From a virus, in the IMG/VR virus record IMGVR_UViG_3300047553_000386, positions 1 to 20,888 of that record: 20,888 bases of DNA, one strand, 5' to 3'. The first letter of the stretch is position 1; every line of letters begins with the position of its first letter. This document shows positions 11,204 through 19,239 of this stretch, in pieces. The notes under the pieces are model-generated. The model was not told where the DNA came from, ran no database searches, and was given only the letters and a program-made list of their open reading frames with translations. The translations under genes and the position numbers were made by a program.

Positions 11204-11848
11204 TTAGCCCATTGAGCGCTTCCAGGCAGTTCCAATGTGGTACTTCTCGCCCTCGGTGATTAAGGTAGATTGGTGAAAAAATGGCTTGACGCAAGGAAAA
11301 ATTACTAAAGTCCCCATTGAAGACTCGACAAAAACATCTTGATCTTTGAAATAAAGATCTCCACCCTTTTTGTCACTATTTAGGTACAGCAATCCAGTTG
11401 CTACAGGGGCTAGATATGGCTCGCCATCATAGTCGACGTGTGGGCCCATCTCTTGTCCGTTAGTGTATTGAAACGTAGAGAAGTCAGTCCAGTGAGCGCC
11501 ATTTTCATAGTCTATGCCTAGAGATTCGTGGTAAAACTCTCCTACTTTGTAGAATAAATCTTTTACCCAATTAAAATACCCCAGAACTCTAAGATCTGTA
11601 GTGTTGTTAGCTCTAGCTGGTGACCACTCGGCGGATCGCTTTGTTCCATATACGTGCGGGTGGTCTATAGAAGATGTCTTCCATGGCTCTAGCTTTTTGA
11701 TGATTTGATTGTCTTCCTCCCCCAGAAAAGCATCCATGTTTTTGTGATAATCAATCACCATGTCTGCTTCTTCTTGAGTTAAGACATTTTTCATAACTAG
11801 AATTTTTTCGGCAAAGAATTCTGCCTTGGCAAAATCTAAATTAGGCAT
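11204..11848 (-). CDS. 2OG-Fe(II) dioxygenase, lysine type
   Basis: The 214-residue protein has an ATG preceded by AAGGAAATAGCA. Iron ligands are H137-x-D139 (GPHVDYDGEPY) and H192 (FFHQS); the co-substrate lysine is K202 (EGEKYHIG), ten residues on. The core is LLYLNSDKKGGDLYF followed by GTLVIFPCVKPFFHQS, which aligns with the 10595-11194 product (VIFPSVKPFYHQS). The usual NDDYEGG is altered to NSDKKGG. The start overlaps the upstream oxygenase gene by eight bases. It is a P4H-like enzyme by motif, with unknown substrate. Confidence 0.84.
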   Translation of the reverse strand: MPNLDFAKAEFFAEKILVMKNVLTQEEADMVIDYHKNMDAFLGEEDNQIIKKLEPWKTSSIDHPHVYGTKRSAEWSPARANNTTDLRVLGYFNWVKDLFYKVGEFYHESLGIDYENGAHWTDFSTFQYTNGQEMGPHVDYDGEPYLAPVATGLLYLNSDKKGGDLYFKDQDVFVESSMGTLVIFPCVKPFFHQSTLITEGEKYHIGTAWKRSMG

Positions 11849-12551
11849 TGCTATTTCCTTGATGCCATAGAGCTTTTTGCTCTGTCTGTAGAATTCTTTC
11901 GAAGGCTACCTCAGCTTGGCGGGCGTCTAATTCTTCGGGGGTGTAGTAGGAGTCTGCGAAATCCCAGAATCCTACTACTGTAATTCTATCGCCAGATGTA
12001 ATCTCTTCAACCATGTGAACGTTGTTGATTCCACCTGGGAAAGTAATCAGGCTCCCCTGAGGAAGCTTAACCCTTAGATCGTGGTCCCTAAATACTAAGT
12101 CTCCACCTTCGTAGTTGTCGTTTAAGTAGAGGATGCTAGCAAACTTGTTGTCACTCCATGCCGTAGGATTTCCCTCAATATCAGAGTTGTCTGAATGCCA
12201 CCTAGCAAATGACCCTGTTGGCCAGAGTTGCGCGTGAGTAGAGTTTGTCTTGACTTCTCGACCGAAAGCTTGTTCAATAGCGGCCTTAATTTCTAGGCGC
12301 AGCCATTCAAAGTAGTCCTTGCGACGCTCTTCTAGTCCAGATCTACTCAAGGCATCCTCGCTGGATACAAGTGCCATTCCTTTAGAATCGTAAAAGCAGG
12401 TCTGCATCCAGTGACCCTCGTTAACGCCCTGATCTTCGAAAAAAGCAATAATCTGCTCGCACTGCTCTTTGTCCATAAACCCAGGGAATGTGGCAACATC
12501 ATCTTTTAGCCAAACTATTTCTCTAGTCTGCTGCTCTACTGCGTTACTCAT
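11841..12551 (-). CDS. 2OG-Fe(II) dioxygenase, HSDNSD group
   Basis: The 236-residue protein starts at ATG with AAAGGATTATAA upstream. Iron ligands are H119-x-D121 in WHSDNSDIEGNPTAW and H179 (NNVHMVEE); R189 (SGDR) binds 2-oxoglutarate. It shares the HSDN-(S/T)-x-x-x-G-x-P block, YLND-x-Y-x-GGDL and the (F/V)G-x-(W/F)D(F/Y)AD tail with the products of 14153-14887 and 14890-15576, forming one subfamily of three. This copy is separated from the other two by a pair of a different group. A 34-base gap upstream holds only its ribosome binding site. Charged residues after position 205 form a short helical tail. The substrate is unknown. Confidence 0.86.
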   Translation of the reverse strand: MSNAVEQQTREIVWLKDDVATFPGFMDKEQCEQIIAFFEDQGVNEGHWMQTCFYDSKGMALVSSEDALSRSGLEERRKDYFEWLRLEIKAAIEQAFGREVKTNSTHAQLWPTGSFARWHSDNSDIEGNPTAWSDNKFASILYLNDNYEGGDLVFRDHDLRVKLPQGSLITFPGGINNVHMVEEITSGDRITVVGFWDFADSYYTPEELDARQAEVAFERILQTEQKALWHQGNSNA

Positions 12552-12585
12552 TTATAATCCTTTAATGGTGAGGGTGACCTTACAA

Positions 12586-13377
12586 TTATAAATCTAAATG
12601 CCAATCTTGTATTCTAGGGGCATCGTGGATCTTAGCTTTTTCTACCTCTTTTTGAAGCTCAGCCCATGCCTCTTCCCCGTGGAGAGCTTCTCCTTCTAGC
12701 CACTCTGGTGTCCCAGGAAAGTGCTCTAGCCAGAAGGTTCTAATGATATATCTGGAGCCCGAAACCAGCTTAGTTACCCCGTGATAGTAGGGAGGAGTAG
12801 ATGGGAACACAACTACATCCCCCGCGGATGGCTTGAATTTGACTAATTTATACGTACTTGGATCGTTAGGGGCGTCTGTGACAACAAAAGCAAGCTCGGC
12901 ACCTTCGTAGTCATCATTTAGATACATAGTGCAAGTTAGCTTAAACTTATCTCCCCTGGCTTCCTGCTTCTCGAACTGCCAGTCCGTGTGAAATGACATT
13001 GTTATAGGTCCAGTCTGCTCTTCTGGATTAGGCTCATACACATTAAAGGACGGCGAGTCCATAATCCAGTTGTCTAGGTCGAACCCCTGAGTCTCCACGT
13101 AGTCTTTGGTGGCTAAATAGAAATATTTTTTAATCTCAAGGACAGCGTTTTTTAGGTTGCTATTAGATTGATCTCTCTCTAATTGATCTAAGTGTTGCTG
13201 CCACTGTTCCTCTGTTGGAAAGTTATCCCACTGCTCTGGAGGACACACGCCTTGAGCCATTTTTCCAAAAATCCACCACTTATCCCAAGTGGCGTTATTT
13301 TCAATCTCTTGTATTAGGTTTTGCGGATCTTTAATTAGTCCTTTGTACACCTTTATTCTAGGATCTAAGTTGTCCAC
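12586..13377 (-). CDS. 2OG-Fe(II) dioxygenase, HTDW group
   Basis: The 263-residue protein starts with GTG overlapping the TAG stop of the upstream gene (TAGTGG). Iron ligands are H130-x-D132 (SFHTDWQFEK) and H199 (YYHGV), with R209 for 2-oxoglutarate. Long stretches match the adjacent 13377-14162 product: KFKLTCTMYLNDDYEGAELAF, AGDVVVFPS, and a distinctive C-terminal extension FPGTPEWLEGEALHGEEAWAE that other oxygenases here lack. This marks a recent tandem duplication. In this copy the conserved GG of the YLND strand reads GA. The N-terminal half has a tryptophan-rich WDKWWIFG block, perhaps part of the substrate site. Confidence 0.86.
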   Translation of the reverse strand: MDNLDPRIKVYKGLIKDPQNLIQEIENNATWDKWWIFGKMAQGVCPPEQWDNFPTEEQWQQHLDQLERDQSNSNLKNAVLEIKKYFYLATKDYVETQGFDLDNWIMDSPSFNVYEPNPEEQTGPITMSFHTDWQFEKQEARGDKFKLTCTMYLNDDYEGAELAFVVTDAPNDPSTYKLVKFKPSAGDVVVFPSTPPYYHGVTKLVSGSRYIIRTFWLEHFPGTPEWLEGEALHGEEAWAELQKEVEKAKIHDAPRIQDWHLDL

Positions 13378-14162
13378 TATTCAACCGTTCTACGAGAAGA
13401 GATGAACTCGTGCTCTCTCTTTTTCTCCATCTCGGCCCAAGCCTCTTCGCCGTGCAGTGCTTCTCCCTCTAACCATTCAGGGGTGCCAGGAAAATACTCT
13501 AGCCAAAAGTTTCTAATAAAGAATCTATCTCCATTAGTTAGTGGTTTTACTCCATGATAAAAAGGTTCTGTTGACGGAAAGACTAGGATATCGCCTGCTG
13601 TAGGTTTATAATCAAACTTGAAATCGTTAGATGGGTCATCCCTATTTTCACGGATAATGAATGCTAACTCGCCACCATCGTAGTCGTCGTTTAGATACAT
13701 AGTGCAAGTCAATCTAAACTTAGTACCTCGTGACTCTGCCTTCTCTGGCTGCCAGTCAGTGTGGTAGTGCATTGTCATCTCACTGGTAACTCCAGCGTCT
13801 GACTTATATAAGCAGACCGAAGGGGTTTGATGTACCCAGTTGTCTAGCTCGAACCCGTGATGTTCTACGTATAACTTTGTAGCTTCGTAGAAATAGTTAT
13901 CAATTTCGGCTGTCAGCTCTGGGTGCTTCGTTTGACGCAAAGATGTTATGTGCTCTTGCCATTGTTCGTCATTTGGGAAATTCTCCCAAGTGCTATCTGG
14001 CCCACCCAGCTCATCATTGATTAGGCCGAAGACCCACCAGGGTTGCCAGTTAGGTAAAGCCTTCAAGTTTTCCATCAATTTTTCAGGATTTTTAATAGCT
14101 CCACGAAAAACCCATACTTGTGGGTGAAGTTCTTCTAGTGAATCTGCTAAGTTTATGCCCAT
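13377..14162 (-). CDS. 2OG-Fe(II) dioxygenase, HTDW group (duplicate)
   Basis: The 261-residue protein is a paralogue of the 12586-13377 product along its whole length, including the N-terminal WQPWWVFG block and the C-terminal LEYFPGTPEWLEGEALHGEE extension. Iron ligands are H134-x-D136 (HYHTDWQPEK) and H203 (FYHGV); the 2-oxoglutarate arginine is R213 (GDRFFIRN). The ATG overlaps the previous gene by ten bases, with GGGGCAATAA before it. The best-conserved parts of the pair are the core strands and the tail. The middle region (residues 60-90) differs, as expected if the two enzymes diverged in substrate preference. Confidence 0.87.
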   Translation of the reverse strand: MGINLADSLEELHPQVWVFRGAIKNPEKLMENLKALPNWQPWWVFGLINDELGGPDSTWENFPNDEQWQEHITSLRQTKHPELTAEIDNYFYEATKLYVEHHGFELDNWVHQTPSVCLYKSDAGVTSEMTMHYHTDWQPEKAESRGTKFRLTCTMYLNDDYDGGELAFIIRENRDDPSNDFKFDYKPTAGDILVFPSTEPFYHGVKPLTNGDRFFIRNFWLEYFPGTPEWLEGEALHGEEAWAEMEKKREHEFISSRRTVE

Positions 14163-14887
14163 TTATTGCCCCTGGCCCATTCTTCTCTAGCTGCAGCCTT
14201 CTCGGCTTCTACTCTTTCGCGCTCTGCAGCCCACTCGGCCTGTCGCTCCTCGCTATACTCTGCCTCGGCAAAATCCCAGAAAGAAACCATTGTATAACGT
14301 ACGCCATCCGTAACCTCTTCGACACCGTGAATGTTTTCAATACCACCAGGGAAGATAATGTAGGACCCAGCCTTAGGGGTTATTGTTAAAGTTTTCTCGT
14401 TGATGTTGTCGGTTTTCGTGAAGAAAAGATTACCGCCCTCATACTCGTCATTGAGGTACAAGATTCCTACGTATTTATTAATCTCGAATAGGGTAGGATT
14501 TCCATCAAAATCTGAGTTGTCGGAATGTGGCGATGCAAATCCGCCAACTTCCCATTTTTGCGCGTGTGACGTGTTTGGTTTTACTGGTCTACCAAAAACT
14601 TCACCTACAGCTTCTTGAAATCTTTTTGTCAGTGTCTCAAAGAACCTGGGTGGTAGGCCCACTTTTTCAATATTGGGGTCTTCTGGGGCAATACCCATGC
14701 CACTTGACTTGTAGAAAGCTACATCGCCCCAGAGGTCGCTGCGGGCCTCAAAAAAATCAATCATCTTTGCAGCAGTTTCCCTATCAACAAAGTCAGGGAT
14801 TTCCACGATTCGATTTTGAGTGACGCCAAGCTTATTTACTGTTGTCGGCTCGTCTCTGTAGACCACGAAGGTTGATTTATCTAGCAT
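14153..14887 (-). CDS. 2OG-Fe(II) dioxygenase, HSDNSD group
   Basis: The 244-residue protein starts at ATG with GGAGCGAATAATC upstream. Iron ligands are H121-x-D123 (SPHSDNSDFDGNPT) and H187 (ENIHGVEEV), with R197 (DGVRY) for 2-oxoglutarate. The pattern ILYLNDEYEGGNLFF, FPGGIENIHGVEEVTDG and VSFWDFAEAEY matches the 11841-12551 product, and it forms a neighbouring pair with 14890-15576. The C-terminal ~35 residues are a highly charged glutamate/arginine/alanine-rich helix, possibly coiled coil. The substrate is unknown. Confidence 0.86.
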   Translation of the reverse strand: MLDKSTFVVYRDEPTTVNKLGVTQNRIVEIPDFVDRETAAKMIDFFEARSDLWGDVAFYKSSGMGIAPEDPNIEKVGLPPRFFETLTKRFQEAVGEVFGRPVKPNTSHAQKWEVGGFASPHSDNSDFDGNPTLFEINKYVGILYLNDEYEGGNLFFTKTDNINEKTLTITPKAGSYIIFPGGIENIHGVEEVTDGVRYTMVSFWDFAEAEYSEERQAEWAAERERVEAEKAAAREEWARGNKWA

Positions 14888-14889
14888 GA

Positions 14890-15576
14890 TTATTCGCTCC
14901 TCAGAACTCTTTCTTCTGGCATACCCTCAGTCTCCCATTCCTGGCGCTGTTGCTGATGGATTTTAGCTGTTTCCTCTAATTCTAGTCTCTTTTGTTCCCA
15001 GTAATCTTCAGGGTACGTTGAATCTGCGTAGTCGAATGAAGCTAGCATTGTCCACCTGCTACCAGCTGTAACCTCAGTCACTCCATGGACGTTTTCTATG
15101 CCGACATCAAAAACTACAACAGTCCCAGCCTTAGGGGATATCTTTATAGGGTGGTCCCTGAAAATTAAATCACCGCCAGAATAATCATCATTTAAGTAGA
15201 TTATTGTAACTAGCTTATTTTCTCGCCAAGCATTAGGTGTACCGTCTAGCTCTGTGTTGTCAGAGTGATAGTCAGCAAAAGCACCTTCTAACCACTTGTG
15301 GGCACTCAGGCTAAGGTTTTTTAGCTCTTTAGAAAACAGCTCTTCTGCCAGACTCTGTAGTTTAAATCTGAGATTTTTCATATAATCTTCATCAATAGAT
15401 AAAGATTTTCCAGCCTGCCACGGCGCTATCGGGTCCATAACTCTAGCGTTATAGAAACAAGTTTGCTGCCATGAGTCCTTGTCTGACTCAAAATATGCGA
15501 TTAGGCTGCTTACTTCATCTGTGGAGAGGAAGTTCTCAACCTCATAGACGTCTGGTTTGTGGGCGATTACTTTCAT
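14890..15576 (-). CDS. 2OG-Fe(II) dioxygenase, HSDNTE variant
   Basis: The 228-residue protein has an ATG preceded by AAGGGTAGTTT. Iron ligands are H104-x-D106 (DYHSDNTELDGTPNAW) and H164 (ENVHGVTEV); R174 (AGSRW) binds 2-oxoglutarate. The core IIYLNDDYSGGDLIFRDH and AGTVVVFDVGIENVHGV aligns with the other two HSDN-type members. The C-terminus is a charged glutamine/glutamate-rich helix (QKRLELEETAKIHQQQRQEW). Two bases separate its stop from the next start. It is a P4H-like fold by motif, with unknown substrate. Confidence 0.86.
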   Translation of the reverse strand: MKVIAHKPDVYEVENFLSTDEVSSLIAYFESDKDSWQQTCFYNARVMDPIAPWQAGKSLSIDEDYMKNLRFKLQSLAEELFSKELKNLSLSAHKWLEGAFADYHSDNTELDGTPNAWRENKLVTIIYLNDDYSGGDLIFRDHPIKISPKAGTVVVFDVGIENVHGVTEVTAGSRWTMLASFDYADSTYPEDYWEQKRLELEETAKIHQQQRQEWETEGMPEERVLRSE

Positions 15577-15579
15577 AAA

Positions 15580-16266
15580 CTACCCTTTAGAGACGTTATG
15601 TTTCACGATAGTCCAGAAAAATGGCACGGTATACCTAATGCCAGACTCTATTGGACTAACTCCGTGAATGTAATTCATATCTCCAGGGAAAAAGTAAGCT
15701 GCTCCAGCTTTAGGCTTGAATTGAATTCCCTGGTTCGGAAAATACAACTCGCCGCCAACGTAGTCATCGTTTATATAGAACAAGCCAGCAATATCGTAGT
15801 AAGGAAAGTCATTAGGCTTACCCCTACCTTCCCCCTCGTGCAACTCCTTATCGGCATGCGGCATTTGTAGTTGTCCAGGTAGCCACCTAACAATGGCTGG
15901 ACTAGTTGCTCTAGCATCAACATCGAAAAACGCGTCTACTCTCTCTTTTAGACGCGCTTGCATTCCGATAATTATTTGCGTAATTCTAGGGTCCACTTTG
16001 TCTAACGTAGTTGCAGTGGCTACTCTATCTTCCCAGTATCCTGAGTCATAGATAACCGTACCATCCTCATTATAGTGAGTTTCTGTTTTATCCCATTCTG
16101 TATTGCGTCTCGCAAACTCGTTGAGGATTGTCAACTCTTCTTCGGTCATGAAGTCTTCAATTGTGATGATATTGTCTGCAGAGTCTCCAAAAAATCCTGA
16201 CGGAGTTATTGAAGCCCTAAGATCGTCATGCCTATTTGTGTAGTCTGTAGAAGTTTGATCCATCAT
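15580..16266 (-). CDS. 2OG-Fe(II) dioxygenase, HAD type
   Basis: I choose the ATG at 16266, 13 bases after the stop of the upstream gene with TAGGT ahead of it, giving 228 residues. An in-frame ATG at 16329 would add 21 polar residues and a 50-base overlap. Iron ligands (from 16266) are H137-x-D139 (MPHADKELHEGEG) and H201 (NYIHGV), with R211 (SGIRY) for 2-oxoglutarate. The core reads AGLFYINDDYVGGELYFPNQGIQFKPKAG. It has no close sibling in the cluster, and a charged glycine-rich loop (KELHEGEGRGKPND) follows the iron site. It is downstream of the DUF6065-like pair. The substrate is unknown. Confidence 0.83.
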   Translation of the reverse strand: MMDQTSTDYTNRHDDLRASITPSGFFGDSADNIITIEDFMTEEELTILNEFARRNTEWDKTETHYNEDGTVIYDSGYWEDRVATATTLDKVDPRITQIIIGMQARLKERVDAFFDVDARATSPAIVRWLPGQLQMPHADKELHEGEGRGKPNDFPYYDIAGLFYINDDYVGGELYFPNQGIQFKPKAGAAYFFPGDMNYIHGVSPIESGIRYTVPFFWTIVKHNVSKG

Positions 16267-16279
16267 GGTTATATTATAC

Positions 16280-17020
16280 CTATTCGTATTTTCTGCGTTC
16301 CCAGACTTCTTTGATGTAGATTCCGCCATCTGGTTGGCGGTATTTCTCGCTATTTAAACGATTCTTTTCCATCATTTCCTGGGGTGATATTTCGAGATCT
16401 ACCTCGGACTCCCAGTGTTCACGCTTAAATGGCAATATCTGAGCATATGGTGTGCCAGCAGGGATGACCCCCGTGAATCCTTTAATGATAAAGAATGGCA
16501 TAGTTCCAGGAAGCTTAACTTTGTCATTATCAATAATTCCGCTAGTGGTCAAAAATGGCAGTTCGTACCTATTAAACGGCTGAGTATATAGCGCACTGTA
16601 GCCTTCAGGTAGTTCTACTGCCCAGTCTGCCCACCAAGCAAAGTGCTTATCATGGTACCCGTGAGGGTGCTTGAACTGAGGCATTGGCGATCGCTCTTGG
16701 ATAAAATCTTTGCTGCGCTCGTCTTCTATTTTTATCTGAACCATACCCATGGTATCGATAAAAACCTCTATGTCACAGGGGGTCTTATAGACGTATCCGC
16801 TGCCCATAATGTCGAAGACCGCTGGACAAGCCTTCCAAGTTGGGATCTTTCCGCTACCATCTGGCATCTCCCATGGCTTCCCTGTTGCTGGATTAGTTGC
16901 AAACCTGTCAGCTTTCCTGTACCAGTTAGGTAGGGTTTTGATTATTGGAGAAGGTACAGAAGAACTTTCCTCATTTAGCCATGGCCTATTTTTTACAAAT
17001 TTAATCTTCTGCGTGTCCAC
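16280..17020 (-). CDS. DUF6065-like protein of unknown function (first paralogue)
   Basis: The 246-residue protein starts with GTG behind GAGG and overlaps the upstream gene by 20 bases. It has no oxygenase HxD...H core. Residues 23-40 (PSPIIKTLPNWYRKADRF) and 60-84 (PTWKACPAVFDIMGSGYVYKTPCD) precede a beta-rich part with YSALYTQPFNRYELPFLTTSGIIDN (141-165) and VIPAGTPYAQILPFKREHW (185-203). The second half aligns with the neighbouring 17001-17762 product, whose VITIPAGQPIAAILPI is the same element, so the two are probably distant paralogues. My assignment to the DUF6065-type family is from memory of the pattern and is tentative. Its place in the middle of the dioxygenase operon suggests a shared pathway, perhaps as a substrate-binding or sugar/peptide-handling partner. 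This is inference. Confidence 0.7.
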   Translation of the reverse strand: MDTQKIKFVKNRPWLNEESSSVPSPIIKTLPNWYRKADRFATNPATGKPWEMPDGSGKIPTWKACPAVFDIMGSGYVYKTPCDIEVFIDTMGMVQIKIEDERSKDFIQERSPMPQFKHPHGYHDKHFAWWADWAVELPEGYSALYTQPFNRYELPFLTTSGIIDNDKVKLPGTMPFFIIKGFTGVIPAGTPYAQILPFKREHWESEVDLEISPQEMMEKNRLNSEKYRQPDGGIYIKEVWERRKYE

Positions 17021-17762
17021 TAGCCTCGGTGTCCTCTACTTCATATGTCTGGCCAGTAAATGGGCAGTGCACAGTTTTTAATTTAATAGACTTTGTTTCG
17101 TGCTGGCCCACTTGCTCTCCTCTGTAGTTGACTGCATCTCTATACATTTTTGACCAATCGCCAACACCATTTTTTATTTCAGCCTCGTCGCCATACTTTT
17201 TGACTTCATCCCAGTATTCGGTTCCAAGCGGAGTTTCATCCAACTCTAAAACGTAATCTTCTTGCAATGACGTCAACGAAATTGGCAGGATCGCAGCTAT
17301 TGGTTGTCCCGCTGGGATTGTTATGACTACGTTTGGTTCCGTAACTCTCCAAGCAAGAGGAAGTTCTGGCATATAAAACGAGGTGCTAATCAGCGTTGTA
17401 TAACATTGAGCACCTCTGACAAAAAGGTTCGGCACTGGCATAGTCAGTGTGCTTGTTTCTGGATCTGTCCTAACTAGCAATCCAGAATAAAAACTAATAG
17501 TTGCGTTTCCTCGGACAGTGCTTACGTATTTTTGTCCACTTAATATTTTTATGTGATCTGGAGTTGTGTCAGTTATGCCGTCCCAAATGAATGAAATATC
17601 TTCGGGAAAAGATATACCCCAGCCTAGTCGATTGGTCAGAGATAGCGGAAAGCACATGTAAGCGTGCTTTTCTTGGGTCTCATTCATCCACTCCCTAGTT
17701 CCAGGTAGCTGCTCTATGTGGGCTGCTCCTGGGTGGGTTTTTTGTACAGCAAACTTCTTCAT
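17001..17762 (-). CDS. DUF6065-like protein of unknown function (second paralogue)
   Basis: The 253-residue protein begins at ATG 17762 and lacks a strong ribosome binding site; its start is three bases from the upstream stop. Residues 22-61 (TREWMNETQEKHAYMCFPLS...LGWGISFPEDISFIWDG) match what I recall of DUF6065 family proteins, which have an N-terminal W-M---P--F-Y-C-P--I-N---GW pattern. Residues 146-160 (VITIPAGQPIAAILP) are the element shared with the 16280-17020 product. No signal peptide, membrane segment or known catalytic motif is visible. It sits between two groups of oxygenases in the same operon. The biochemical role is unknown. Confidence 0.7.
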   Translation of the reverse strand: MKKFAVQKTHPGAAHIEQLPGTREWMNETQEKHAYMCFPLSLTNRLGWGISFPEDISFIWDGITDTTPDHIKILSGQKYVSTVRGNATISFYSGLLVRTDPETSTLTMPVPNLFVRGAQCYTTLISTSFYMPELPLAWRVTEPNVVITIPAGQPIAAILPISLTSLQEDYVLELDETPLGTEYWDEVKKYGDEAEIKNGVGDWSKMYRDAVNYRGEQVGQHETKSIKLKTVHCPFTGQTYEVEDTEASGHAED

Positions 17763-17765
17763 GTT

Positions 17766-18524
17766 TTAAGAGTTTGTCTCTTCCAAAAACATACCGCCGT
17801 GGAATTTGTCCGAGTAGTCCAACATAGTAACCATCGAGTACTTAGTTCCAGATACTACTGGCATTGCTCGGTGTGGGTACATAAAGTTCGATGGGAAGAT
17901 AAACAGATCCCCCGCTCTGGCTTTAATCTTGATATTTTGAAGTCTGAAGTACAGCTCTCCACCCTCGTAGTCGTCATTCGGATATCCAACTAGAGACACT
18001 ACACAGTTGTAAGAGTAGCCATGATCATGGTGCTCTTGGAAGTGCTGCCCTGGGCCATATTTAATATAGTTTGTGGCTTCCCAGTAACGCAGCTCACCAA
18101 TATTGTAGCGACGAGTGTAGTCCTTAACTACCTGCTTCTGTCGATAGATGGTTTCGTCTGCAAGCTCTCTAAGCTTGTCGCCCCACTCTGAAGTATCGTG
18201 GTCAAAGTCATGTCTTTTGTATTTAAAATCATAGCAGTCTCGATACTCTGGAATCTTCATTGAGTACCCAACCATAGCTTCTTGGTACTCGTAATCGTTG
18301 TCTGGAGAGTGCAAGACCTCCTCGATTCGCTCGATTATGTTCATATCTTTAGGTAGAACGTCGTGATATACCCAGATGCCCGATCCAGGGCGAACCTCTT
18401 CTGCAGAGCTCCAAGTAATCTCGTCCAGTGTGTACCACTTAGCAAGCCGATCATTTAACATTTCTTGCTCTGCTTGGCCTTCAGTGGCAGTTGCCTTCTT
18501 TACCTCGTTAGTATTTGAGTTCAT
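17766..18524 (-). CDS. 2OG-Fe(II) dioxygenase, HxDHG lysine type
   Basis: The 252-residue protein starts at an ATG just after AAGGA (only two bases' spacing) and overlaps the previous gene by 17 bases. Iron ligands are H165-x-D167 within EHHDHGYSYN, and H218 (YPHRA); K228 (SGTKYS) takes the 2-oxoglutarate position ten residues on. The core is VGYPNDDYEGGELYFRLQNIKIKARAGDLFIFPS. It is a sibling of the 18508-19239 product, sharing HxDHG-x-x-Y, NDDYEGGEL-F and SGTKYS-V-M-DY. The long N-terminal half (residues 1-150) is rich in tyrosine, aspartate and arginine. The substrate is unknown. Confidence 0.86.
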   Translation of the reverse strand: MNSNTNEVKKATATEGQAEQEMLNDRLAKWYTLDEITWSSAEEVRPGSGIWVYHDVLPKDMNIIERIEEVLHSPDNDYEYQEAMVGYSMKIPEYRDCYDFKYKRHDFDHDTSEWGDKLRELADETIYRQKQVVKDYTRRYNIGELRYWEATNYIKYGPGQHFQEHHDHGYSYNCVVSLVGYPNDDYEGGELYFRLQNIKIKARAGDLFIFPSNFMYPHRAMPVVSGTKYSMVTMLDYSDKFHGGMFLEETNS

Positions 18525-19239
18525 ATTCCTTAACCGTCTGCGATACTCTGTGGTTCACGCCGTCTCTATCATTATAGTCACTCATTATTACAACAGAGTA
18601 CTTAGTTCCACTAATCATTTCCTGGGACGCATGCTCATAGATATAAGTAGATGGAAATACCACTATATCTCCTGCTTTTGGTTTTATAACTAAATTGAAT
18701 CTAGGAAACCAAAGCTCTCCTCCTTCATAGTCATCATTGAGGTATGCAACTATAGATGTCGTTGAGACATAAGTAGGTCCGTGATCCGCGTGAATCCTAA
18801 AATGAGTACCAGCTCCTTCATATTTTACAAAATTGAAGGCTTCGTAGGAATTAATTCCTACTCCCCAGTACTGGCCGTAATCGTCTACACAGCGTCTAGT
18901 GGATTGAAAAATCTCTTCATGCATAGAGTAAAGAGCAGCAGTTTCTTGAGTCTTCGGTCCTAGACCAGTTGAATTAAACTTAAAATCCTTAGCATTTCTA
19001 GACTCTAAATCCAACTCTTCTGATGTAGTAACGTAAGCGCCGCTCCAACGAAACCGAGTTTGACCATTTAAATGTGACTCTAAAGTCGAGATATACTTTT
19101 TACAATTAGGTTCGCTCAGAGCATTTCTATAAATATTTATACCGAGAGCTGGATTTAATACTTCTATTTGACCTATATATCTAGCAGGCATCCTATTGCT
19201 TGCGGTCTCTGACCTGTCTTTAGTAAACCAATCATCCAT
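18508..19239 (-). CDS. 2OG-Fe(II) dioxygenase, HxDHG lysine type (duplicate)
   Basis: The 243-residue protein has iron ligands H150-x-D152 (RIHADHGPTY) and H203 (YEHAS), with K213 (SGTKYS) as the likely 2-oxoglutarate anchor. The core reads VAYLNDDYEGGELWFPRFNLVIKPKAGDIVVFPSTYIYEH. It pairs with the 17766-18524 product over the catalytic half, while the N-terminal halves have diverged. The ATG overlaps the first gene of the operon by eight bases. This pair and the 10595/11204 pair are the lysine-type enzymes of the window. Confidence 0.86.
   Translation of the reverse strand: MDDWFTKDRSETASNRMPARYIGQIEVLNPALGINIYRNALSEPNCKKYISTLESHLNGQTRFRWSGAYVTTSEELDLESRNAKDFKFNSTGLGPKTQETAALYSMHEEIFQSTRRCVDDYGQYWGVGINSYEAFNFVKYEGAGTHFRIHADHGPTYVSTTSIVAYLNDDYEGGELWFPRFNLVIKPKAGDIVVFPSTYIYEHASQEMISGTKYSVVIMSDYNDRDGVNHRVSQTVKEYELKY

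Noticed and set aside
16261-16279. GTATAATATAACC as a late promoter ahead of the HAD-type oxygenase
   Set aside because: It is only a 13-base gap inside a tightly packed operon. AT-rich bases near a start are expected, and no second element is seen.
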